From Acidimicrobiia bacterium (GTDB taxonomy: Bacteria; Acidobacteriota; Vicinamibacteria; Vicinamibacterales; CAVVIG01), in NCBI GenBank assembly GCA_016871175.1, contig VFZL01000006.1, forward strand, positions 111,127 through 175,126: DNA of 64,000 nucleotides, read 5' to 3'. This document shows positions 30,149 to 40,253 of the stretch, piece after piece; within the stretch, counting starts at the first letter, position 1; the number at the start of each line of letters is the position of its first letter. The position numbers were made by a program, and so were the translations under genes. The notes under the pieces were generated by a model, which saw only the letters and a list, made by a program, of their open reading frames with translations, ran no database searches and was not told the origin of the DNA.

Positions 30149-30421
30149 GTGGCATCGCACGAATCCGCGCTGAAGGCGCACCGACAGAGTGTCAAGAACC
30201 GGGATCACAATCGACAGTTCCGTGCCCGTCTGCGGGGCGCGCTGAAGACGATCCGCACCGCGATCGACGCCAACGACCTGACCGCCGCGAAGACTGGCCT
30301 CAAGGCGACCATCTCCCTCATCGACAAGATGGCGAGCAAAGGAATCATCCACCGGAACGCGGCCGGCCGCTACAAGTCTCGTCTGACGGCGCGTCTCGCC
30401 TCTAAGAGCTCCGCCGCCTAG
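30149..30421 (+). CDS. rpsT: 30S ribosomal protein S20
   Basis: Binds 16S rRNA early in small-subunit assembly. The product is 90 aa, basic, all-helical: HESALKAHRQSVKNRDHNRQ, then LRGALKTIRTAIDAND and KMASKGIIHRNAAGRYKSRL, which is the S20 signature. It starts with GTG; an AGAGGAG ribosome-binding site ten bases upstream (30132-30138) decides this start. Monocistronic, between a divergent DUF6572 gene and the convergent holA operon. Confidence 0.96.
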   Translation: MASHESALKAHRQSVKNRDHNRQFRARLRGALKTIRTAIDANDLTAAKTGLKATISLIDKMASKGIIHRNAAGRYKSRLTARLASKSSAA

Positions 30422-30459
30422 TCGCCCGGAAGGTACCGATCGACCGCGTGTGTCGGCCC

Positions 30460-31449
30460 TCACCACCGCGCGCCCGGGTTCGCGGCCCGCGCCCTCCGCC
30501 CCGCACAAAGCTCGACCACGAGTCGCTCCAACAGGATCCGTGGCTCGCCCACCGAGCGCTTGAGAGCCATGTCCGTTCGGAACACCGAGTCGACTGCGCT
30601 CTTGACGCTCGCTGGAGCCATCGTCGGAAACTTGGTCCGGACCAGCCAGCCGATCTGACCGAGGATCTGGAGCGGCGCGGCGCCCGCATCCAGCATCAAG
30701 GCGAGCAGGCGCAACGCGACCTTCGCGTCGCCTGCCTCGATCGCGTTGGCCATGCCCCAGTCGTCGTGCAGCGCCGCGGGCCCGGCAATCTCCCGTACGT
30801 CAGCCACCGTGACGAGCTTCTGCCCCAACGCGTACAGGAGGAGGCGGTCGACTTCGTTGCGCAGCCGCTTCACGTCCGTGCCGCACCGCTCGGCGAGCAG
30901 GCGGGCGGCGGCCGTTTCGATCTCCACACCCACAGCCGCGACGCGCGTCCTCACCCAACGCTCGGCGTCGGCCTGATCGGCGAGCGCGCCACACTCCACG
31001 AGGGTCGCCTGCCTGGCGAGCGTCTTGTACACACGCGTTCGCTTGTCCAAAGAGCCCGACACGAGCACGAGCGTCGCGTGCGTGAACGGGGTGGCAATGG
31101 CCTCCTCGAACCGCTCGAGCGCCTGCGTCGCGGCCGCGCTTTCGCGCTTGGGAATCAACACGTCCTTCGCCTGAAACACAATGACGACGCGCCGTGGCGC
31201 CATTATGGGTAGCGTGCGCATCGCGTCGAGAACGTCGTCGATGACCGTCGCCAGCCGATCGCCTGACGAGACGTCGCCGGGATGGACGGTCTGGACGTTG
31301 AAGGCGCGCAGCCCGTCTTCGACAAGCTCCTCGAACTGGTGCGCCAGCGCGGATTTCTCGACCTCGTCTTCGCCGAGGATCACATACACAGGATCCGGTG
31401 TGCCGGCTGCGATGTGCCTGCGGACGGCGGACGGCGTAGCGGCGGGCAT
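30460..31449 (-). CDS. holA: DNA polymerase III subunit delta
   Basis: Delta opens the sliding clamp as part of the clamp loader. The product is 329 aa. Seen: PVYVILGEDEVEKSALAHQF at the N-terminus, then RVVIVFQAKDVLIPK, LVLVSGSLDKRTRVYKTL, LLAERCGTDVKRLRNEVDRL, the Pro/Glu-rich DVREIAGPAA, and the collar-domain LAQIGWLVRTKF-like segment (LQILGQIGWLVRTKFPTMAP). No P-loop is expected in delta. Last gene of leuS-lptE-holA on the minus strand, an order found in many bacteria. Confidence 0.92.
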   Translation of the reverse strand: MPAATPSAVRRHIAAGTPDPVYVILGEDEVEKSALAHQFEELVEDGLRAFNVQTVHPGDVSSGDRLATVIDDVLDAMRTLPIMAPRRVVIVFQAKDVLIPKRESAAATQALERFEEAIATPFTHATLVLVSGSLDKRTRVYKTLARQATLVECGALADQADAERWVRTRVAAVGVEIETAAARLLAERCGTDVKRLRNEVDRLLLYALGQKLVTVADVREIAGPAALHDDWGMANAIEAGDAKVALRLLALMLDAGAAPLQILGQIGWLVRTKFPTMAPASVKSAVDSVFRTDMALKRSVGEPRILLERLVVELCAGRRARAANPGARW

Positions 31450-31521
31450 CGGCGGAGATTTTACTCGCTGGTCGTCGTCGGTTCGCTCGCCTGCGGCTGT
31501 CGGCTCGCTGGTGCGCGGGAG

Positions 31522-32063
31522 CTAGAACGCTTCCAAGATCGCGCTCACGATCGTGCGCGCGAAGTCGTTCGTCATTCGGTCGAGGGCATTCAGATCCTGC
31601 CCCAGAAACGCCGCCGGGTCGATCGCGCCACCGGCCTGCTGTGCGCCTGGGGCGTCGTACTCCTGCCGAAACACGAGACTGGGATTCTCCCAGAGTACCT
31701 CGTTGGCCTTGACGTCGCGAAGCACGACGCTCGCGCTCATCGTGATGACGTAACGCGACGCGATCTGGTCGCCCGTGAACGAGGTCGGCTGCATGCTGAC
31801 GCTCGTGACCTCACCAGTCAGCACGGCGTCCACGCCCGTCGCTTCGGGGAGAATCTGATACCTCCCCCGCCCGATGAACTCCGAGCGGACCTTCTGGGTC
31901 AGCTGCGTCTCGAGGTTGAAGATCGTGGTGCGATTGACGAAAGGCGGCACACCGATGATCTTGATCTCGGGCGGCAGGAAGGACCCGCGTCCGGCCAGGG
32001 AATATCCGCACCGACTCGCAAGCACGGCGCACACGAGGACGAGCAGGCCGCGACGGGCGTGCT

Positions 32064-32067
<4 letters not shown>
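31522..32067 (-). CDS. lptE: LPS-assembly lipoprotein LptE
   Basis: LptE plugs the LptD barrel that inserts lipopolysaccharide in the outer membrane. The product is 181 aa. It starts with a lipoprotein signal ([13 protein letters not shown], predicted lipidated Cys at residue 20), followed by [37 protein letters not shown] and a family-typical [12 protein letters not shown] and [18 protein letters not shown]. Its start overlaps the leuS stop by four bases. Its presence supports a Gram-negative envelope with LPS. Confidence 0.9.
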
Positions 32068-34589
<2,522 letters not shown>

Positions 34590-34817
34590 GGGCGTTGGCC
34601 GATCATTGTACCTGTGCCGGCCGGCTGGACCTGCTGCCCGAGCCGGCGGTCCGGCGCCTGACGGATTCCCGGCAGCGGCGCCCGAGGAGTCTCTGATCGG
34701 TTTCGCACATCCGTGCTCGATAGACAGCTATCCGGCCGCAAGAGAGGGACGTGCGCCGCCCGGCCGTGGGTTGGCGAGCGGTTTGCCTGAATCCGCGGAC
34801 GATGGAGGGGGCCTATC

Positions 34818-34943
34818 GTGAAAGAGCCTGCACCAGCGCGCCCGAAAGGAACCTTGTACGTTGTTCTCATCTTCGGCGCAGCCGTGGTCCTCGGGTGGCT
34901 GGCGCTGTACCTGGGCCTTTTCCTCCAACGCGTTACGCCGTGA
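34818..34943 (+). CDS. Cytochrome ba3 oxidase subunit IIa (single-span small subunit)
   Basis: A 41-aa protein from GTG 34818 to TGA 34943, too short for most gene callers. It has a short charged N-terminus (KEPAPARPKGT), one membrane helix (LYVVLIFGAAVVLGWLALYL) and a short tail. This size and topology, 24 bases upstream of the CuA subunit gene, match subunit IIa of ba3-type oxidases. A purine-rich ribosome-binding site (GGAGGGGG) lies a few bases before the GTG. Identification is by position and topology rather than by a diagnostic motif. Confidence 0.75.
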   Translation: MKEPAPARPKGTLYVVLIFGAAVVLGWLALYLGLFLQRVTP

Positions 34944-34967
34944 AGAACGCCTCCCCGACCCACTGCC

Positions 34968-35444
34968 ATGGACATTGACCGTTACGAGCGCTACTGGATG
35001 TGGGCAGCGACCGGCATGCTGGTGCTCTTCGCCTCCGCGATCGTCGCGCGCGCCTTGGCGGAGTCGGCCCACCCACCCAGTCACACCGAGACGGTGGATC
35101 CCGAGACGCTGACCGTCAGTGGCGAATTCGCATCGCCGGGCGTCAGGCGCGCCCCTGACGGCGGCGTGACGGTGTCGATGCGTGCCGAGCTCTACGTGTT
35201 CGCCCCGGACATCGTCCGCGTGCCGGCCGGAGTGCCCATCACGTTTCGCATCACGAGTCCCGATGTCCTCCATGGCTTTCAGATCGTCGGGACCAACGTC
35301 AACGCGACCGTGGCTCCGGGTTACGTCAGTCAGGCGACCGTCACATTCGAAACCTCTGGCCGGTACCTGATCGTGTGCAACGAGTATTGCGGACTGGCCC
35401 ATCACCTCATGCAGGGAACGGTCATCGTGGAGCCATCTCGATGA
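34968..35444 (+). CDS. coxB: Cytochrome c oxidase subunit II, ba3 type (CuA)
   Basis: Receives electrons from cytochrome c through the dinuclear CuA centre. The product is 158 aa, the short form with only one N-terminal span (MWAATGMLVLFASAIVARAL). The CuA ligands are present: His in VLHGFQIVG, and CNEYCGLAHHLM with both Cys, Glu, His and Met. It is intact although subunit I downstream is broken; its stop overlaps the ATG of the subunit I gene by four bases. Order IIa-II-I is typical of ba3 oxidases. Confidence 0.92.
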   Translation: MDIDRYERYWMWAATGMLVLFASAIVARALAESAHPPSHTETVDPETLTVSGEFASPGVRRAPDGGVTVSMRAELYVFAPDIVRVPAGVPITFRITSPDVLHGFQIVGTNVNATVAPGYVSQATVTFETSGRYLIVCNEYCGLAHHLMQGTVIVEPSR

Positions 35445-36551
35445 GCGCGATCAGCGCGACGCCAGCGGCGACGCGACTCACGTTGGCCAATGTCTGGGTC
35501 GCGGTGGCGGCCTTCGCGCTCGGCTCGATGATGGCCGTGATGCAAGCGTTGGCGCGAGCCGGCTTCGAGCTGCCCTTCGGTACGGCCCGGCTCTACTACG
35601 TGTCGGTGACGGCGCACGGCGTGCTCCTGGCGCTCGTCTTCACGACTTTCTTCATCATGGCGCTCGGCTACCTCGTGGCAGACACGACGCTGGGCCGCGT
35701 GGCTGGACTCCGGTGGGCTTGGGCCGGATTCTGGATCGCGCTCGTCGGCACCGTGATGACCACGCTCGCGATCCTCTCGGGCACGAGCACGGTGTTGTAC
35801 ACGTTCTATCCTCCGCTCCGCGCGCATCCCGCGTTCTATCTCGGCGCCACGCTGCTCGTGATCGGCTCGTGGGTGTGGTGCGGCGTCATCATCGGCAGCT
35901 ATCGCGTGTGGCGAGCGGCTCATCACACGGAGCCGTACCACTGGCGGCACACGGCATGTTGGCCGCCGTCATCATCTGGATCCTCCCAACGGCTGGCCTG
36001 GCGGTCGAGGTGGTGGTCTTCATTCTGCCCTGGTCGATCGGCCTCGTCGATCGCATCGACCCGATTGTGGCCCGGACCTACTTCTGGTGGTTTCGACACC
36101 CGCTCACGTACTTCTGGCTGGTCCCCGCCTACGTCCTCTGGTACGCCGTGATCCCTCGCGTCGCCGGTGGACGGCTCTTCAGCGACGCCATCACTTGGGT
36201 CGTCTTTGTGCAGTTCATCCTGTTCTCCACGCCAGTCGGGTTCCACCACCAGTTCACCGACCCGGCGATCTCGAACGCATGGAAGCTCGTTCATACGTTC
36301 ACCACTTACGCGATCATGTTTCCGAGCCTGGTCACGGCGTTCACGGTAATCGCCTCGCTCGAACATGCCGGCCGAGTCCAAGGCGGCCAGGCACGTTCGG
36401 CTGGATCGCCAAACTCCCATGGCGGGATCCGTTCTTTGCCAGCGTTGCGCTGGCCATGGTGACCTTCGCGCTCGGAGGGTTCGGCGGGGCCATCAACGCC
36501 GCCTACGCGATGAACGCGATGGTCCACAACACCGCGTGGACACCGACGTGA
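35441..36551 (+). pseudogene. coxA: ba3-type cytochrome c oxidase subunit I, two frameshifts and missing 3' end
   Basis: The heme-copper catalytic subunit should be about 550 aa with twelve or more spans. Here the first frame (TARLYYVSVTAHGVLLALVF) runs to about 35935, the second (AAHGMLAAVIIWILPTAGLA, then WFRHPLTYFWLVPAY with the Cu-B ligands and FHHQFTDP) to about 36390, the third (GTFGWIAKLPWRDPFFASVA) to 36551. Each junction is explained by one lost base. The frame ends at HNTAWTPT followed by TGA, where family members continue HNTxWxPGHFHLT, so the heme ligand histidines and about 200 residues are gone. It cannot give a working oxidase as sequenced. Confidence 0.88.
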
Positions 36552-37131
36552 ATCACGCAGTCGTGACGCTCACCAGTCTCGAACAGCGACGGGAGGCTAT
36601 CGCCGACACCGCCGACGCGAAGCGGAATCGGATGAAGCAAGTCTGTTCGACGTGTCACACTGCCGACTACATCAGCCAGTTCTACCGGCAGTACGACGAC
36701 GTCGTGATCAACTACAACGAGAAGTTCGCGAAGCCAGGTCAGGCGATCATGGCGGCGTGGCCGCCAACGGTCTTCTCACCAAGACGCAATACGACGAGAA
36801 GATCGAATGGACGTGGTACTACCTCTGGCATCACGAGGGTCGGCGTGCGCGGATGGGCGCGTCGATGATGGCGCCTGACTACACCCAGTGGCACGGGATG
36901 TTCGAGGTCGCCGAACGCTTCTACATGAAGCTCATTCCTGAGGCCCGTGAGGTCACGGAAAAAGCGCTCCACGCGGGGCGAGCCGAGGCAGCCCGCAAAG
37001 CGAACCAAGTGATCGACGACATCATGGCTCGGCCCGAGCACCAGTGGCTCCAGCGGGGCGCGGAGGAACAGGCCGAAGCCATCGCGCGCGAGATGCAGCG
37101 ACGGTACGGTCAGGCCGGCAACGAGCGATAG
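36545..37131 (+). pseudogene. 3' remnant of a HAO-like multiheme cytochrome c gene
   Basis: Starting in the middle of a codon run and without a start codon, this region encodes about 190 residues resembling the C-terminus of hydroxylamine-oxidoreductase-type multiheme cytochromes: one heme site CSTCH (36644-36658), FYRQYDDVVINYNEKFAKPG, then after a one-base frameshift near 36761 GLLTKTQYDEKIEWTWYYLW, HHEGRRARMGASMMAPDYTQ, WHGMFEVAERFY. The motif HHEGRRxRxGASM followed by DYxxWHG is characteristic of that family. The rest of the gene, with the other heme sites, is absent; it joins directly to coxA. It ends at TAG 37129-37131. Confidence 0.72.
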
Positions 37132-37174
37132 ACCGCGATCGACGTTGAGAGGCCACATCGGTCGAGGGCTGACC

Positions 37175-38692
37175 ATGCGGACGGCGGCCGGGTTCGGCTC
37201 GAGTCAGAGGGGATGTCGAGGGGCGCTTCAACTCGGCCTGCGTGTGGCCCTGTGGATCGGATGCGCCGCGACGGGAGCCACCCAGCCGCAGTCCTCCTCC
37301 ACGCCCTCCAAGGTTCCAACGTGGCGTGTGTCGGCGGTCAACCTGATCCGAGCAGAATCGTGGCGGTATTTCGAGCCGAGGCCAGGGGGAGGCGATCCCG
37401 AGTACACGTTTCTGGCGGACCGGTTCCGCCTCGACGTTCGCGGTCGTTGGCCACGCGCAGAGCTGACCATCGGCGTTCAATACGTCGACATGGCGGGCCT
37501 CCCAGATGGCGCGATCGGTTCCGGGCCGCTCGGCACCGGAGCGTTGTGCTTCGATCAAGGCGGGCGTCAGGTCAACTCGAGCGAAGCCTATCTGCGGTTC
37601 GCGAACGTGCGATTCGGCAACCTGCGACCAGGGATCGGTCTCCAGGTGGGACGCATGGGTTACACCTCGGGTGCTGAAGCGCCTAGTGGCGTGCCCAAGC
37701 TCGAAGTCTTGAAGCGGCAGCGCCTGGACGCACGACTGGTCGGCGAATTCGAGTGGTCGATTTACCAGCGGGTCTTCGACGGCGTACGCGTCGACGTCAC
37801 CAAGCCCGGATGGCGCGCGACGGCGGTTGTCTTTGCGCCCACACAGGGCGGCTTCGCACGAGCGGGGAACACGACCATGGTCGACGTCCTCGTGGCGGGC
37901 GCCACCCTCAGCTCTCGCCCCGCTTCGGGGGCCGGCGCGCGGACGCAGTTTCAGGGCTTCGGCTGGCAGTATCGCGATCGGCGCGATGTGACGCAGCGAC
38001 CAGACAACTCGGGTCTCGTCTCGGCAAACGGTGTGGCGATCGACGTGACGGCGCTGGGGGGCACCTTGCTGGGTGCGTACCCGGCCGGCCGCGACGAAGC
38101 CGATCTTCTGCTCTGGGGCGCCGCTCAGGCCGGCCGCTGGTACGGGAACGACCACCGGGCCTTGGCCGTGGTGGGCGAGGCGGGCTATCAGTGGACCAGT
38201 GCCCCGTGGCGTCCATGGATCCGATCCGGACTGTTTCACGCGAGCGGCGACGGCGACGCTCGCGACTCGACCCACGGGACGTTCTTCCCGATGTTGCCGA
38301 CAGTCCGCCGCTTCTCACAGACCACCGCCTACGGCACGATGAACTTGCGCGACATCTTCGTGCAGGCACAAGCGCGACCCCGAGCGACGCTCGCGCTCCG
38401 CCTCGACGTGCGGCGTCTCGATCTCGTGTCTGCAGCCGACCTCTAGTATGGCGGCAGCGGCGCCACGCTCACACGCGGCGCCGTCTTCGGCTTCACGGGT
38501 CGCCGTTCGAACGGAAGCCGCCGATTGGGCACGGCGATCGAGGTGTCGGCTGACTACGCGGTCACACCCCGAGTCTTGGTCAACGGTTTTGTGGGGTCGG
38601 TCCGCGGCGGTCCTGTAGTGACCGGCACGTTCGGAGGCCCCGCATTGTGGTTCACGTACGTCGAGAGCGCGGTCGCGCTGGGATCGAACTAG
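37175..38692 (+). pseudogene. Alginate-export-type outer-membrane porin with an in-frame TAG
   Basis: About 505 codons. A signal-like N-terminus (ALQLGLRVALWIGCAATGAT) precedes a long beta-rich barrel: SAVNLIRAESWRYFEPRPGG, LADRFRLDVRGRWPRAELTI, NLRPGIGLQVGRMGYTSGAE, IYQRVFDGVRVDVTKPGWRA and FFPMLPTVRRFSQTTAYGTM. TAG at 38444-38446 interrupts at ADL-stop-YGGSGATL, where related barrels have Trp; the same frame then continues with FGFTGRRSNGSRRLGTAIEV and YAVTPRVLVNGFVG to TAG 38692. A single G-to-A change (TGG to TAG) explains it. The porin family is an inference from style and strand pattern. Confidence 0.78.
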
Positions 38693-38784
38693 TTGGTCCG
38701 CCTCGTTCCACCAGCCACGGTGACCGCGCGACCGCCGCGGGTGCCGTGGAATTCACGCACGAGACTCGCGGTCGCGTCCCCCGT

Positions 38785-38813
38785 TTGCGGTCATCTTGGC
38801 GGTGCGGTACACT
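38785..38813 (+). promoter_or_regulatory. Promoter of the tRNA-Val gene
   Basis: TTGCGG (38785-38790) and TACACT (38808-38813) are separated by 17 bases and lie 28 bases before the tRNA. Both hexamers fit sigma-70 consensus at four of six positions or better, which is good for this GC-rich genome. Confidence 0.6.
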
Positions 38814-38840
38814 ACGCAGTCGGTTGCCGCCTGTCCGAGC

Positions 38841-38917
38841 GGGCGCCTAGCTCAGTTGGTTAGAGCGCGTGCTTCACACGCACGAGGTCATAGGTTCGAG
38901 TCCTATGGCGCCCACCA
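38841..38917 (+). tRNA. tRNA-Val (anticodon CAC), CCA encoded
   Basis: A complete cloverleaf: acceptor GGGCGCC pairs with GGCGCCC, the D arm GCTC...GAGC, the anticodon stem CGTGC/GCACG with loop TTCACAC giving anticodon CAC, and the T arm ATAGG-TTCGAGT-CCTAT. The 3' CCA is encoded (38915-38917). It reads the GTG valine codon. Confidence 0.97.
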
Positions 38918-39168
38918 AACAATTCGTAGAGGTCAACCTTCCACCGTGGAGGCGGCGCAGCAGCGGTCTCGTGGCTTCGTGGGGCTTCCGCACCTCCGTC
39001 GAGCCGACGATGTGCCACACACGCGCGGCCGAGTGAGGCGAGGTCGTTCCTTTGAACCCGCGAACCTGTGGACCCAAGGAACCTGCGGATCCTGTCACTC
39101 TATTTGCAGAACCGCTCGGAAAAGCGGTCCAATGACGGGTTCTCGGCAACATCCAAGCGAGCGATGCT
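38918..39168. other. Intergenic stretch between tRNA-Val and the usp gene
   Basis: About 250 bases without a supportable gene. The only structure I see is a small hairpin at 39111-39128 (ACCGCT, six-base loop, AGCGGT) 40 bases before the universal stress protein gene; there is no T-run after it. No integrase, attachment-site repeat or phage remnant is visible behind the tRNA. Confidence 0.5.
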
Positions 39169-40068
39169 ATGGGCGCGTTCAAAACTGTTCTCTGCCCGAT
39201 CGATTTCTCCGACACCTCCGGTCATGCGGTCCGTTATGCGCGGCAGATTGCAAGCCGGCACGGTGCGCAGCTCGTGATTCAACACGTCTGCGCTCCGCCG
39301 GCACTCCCGGAGGTCGCCTTCACACTGTCGACCAGCGAGCTGGACCGGCTCAGCGAGGAGACGAAAGCATTCGCCCATCAAGCCGGCTGCACTGACCTGA
39401 TTCTGAATATCGCCATCGACGTGGGACGCGCCGCCGATGAGACCGTCGGGCGGGCCGCGCGCGAGGGCATCGACCTCCTGGCCATGGGCACCCACGGCGC
39501 CAGCGGCTTCAAGCGGCTCGTCCTCGGCTCGGTCACCGAGACGGTCCTACGTCGGGTCCAGTGTCCCACGGTGACCGTCCCGCCCGGGGCGAACGAGCCG
39601 CACACCGCCTTGCCGTTTCGCCACATTCTCTGCGCGATCGATTTCAACGACTGGTCGCTCGCGGCGCTCGACCTTGCGGCGACGCTTGCGGCCCCGAGCG
39701 GAGCGACAGTCATCGCGTTCCACGTGATCGAGTGGCCGTGGCCGGATCCCCCCGCACCCACGTTCGCCGATCTTCCGGCAAAACAGGCCGACGCGCTCCA
39801 GGAGTACCGGCGCTACGTCGTCGCGCAGGCCACCGCGCGCCTACGCGCAGCCATCTCCACCGTCGTCGACGAACGCTGCCCGGTGACCATCGAGGTTGCG
39901 CATGGCAAACCCCACGTCGAGCTGGTCCGCGTCGCGAACCAACGGCAGGTCGAGTTGATCGCGCTCGGCGTTCACGGGTGATCGAAACTCGATATCGCGG
40001 TCTTTGGTTCCACGACACGCCAGGTCGTACGGCACGCCGAATGCCCGGTGTTGACAGTACGGCGATAG
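39169..40068 (+). pseudogene. Tandem-domain universal stress protein with an in-frame TGA near the end
   Basis: Two UspA domains in one chain of about 299 codons. Domain 1: KTVLCPIDFSDTSGHAVRYA and the nucleotide-binding MGTHGASGFKRLVLGSVTE, then VQCPTVTVPP. Domain 2: HILCAIDFNDWSLAALDLAA and LIALGVHG, where TGA at 39979-39981 interrupts; the same frame continues SKLDIAVFGSTTRQVVRHAE and CPVLTVRR to TAG 40068, exactly the expected end of a Usp domain. A C-to-T change in an Arg codon (CGA to TGA) would explain it. The truncated product would lack the last strand and the G-x9-G[S/T] phosphate loop of domain 2. Confidence 0.85.
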
Positions 40069-40253
40069 CGCAACGGCTTGTACGACGTCGATGACCCGGG
40101 CCCGTCATGTATGCTGGGTCACATGGTCGCAAGGCTAATGTGGGCGTGGTTCCTGGCGGCGAGGTCGGGGCGCTTCCAACCGCCTCGGTAGCCCGCCCGC
40201 GCGTGCGCGCAGCCCTACTCGAGGCTCATTCCTTCGAAGGACCGAGCGAGCCG

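Noticed and set aside
39111..39128. Hairpin ACCGCT-N6-AGCGGT as a terminator or riboswitch
   Set aside because: A six-pair stem without T-run, 40 bases before a start; too small to support a function.
38874..39215. Short minus-strand frame ending in VGAIGLEPMTSCV
   Set aside because: This ending is the known artefact of translating the 3' half of a tRNA gene in reverse; it overlaps tRNA-Val.
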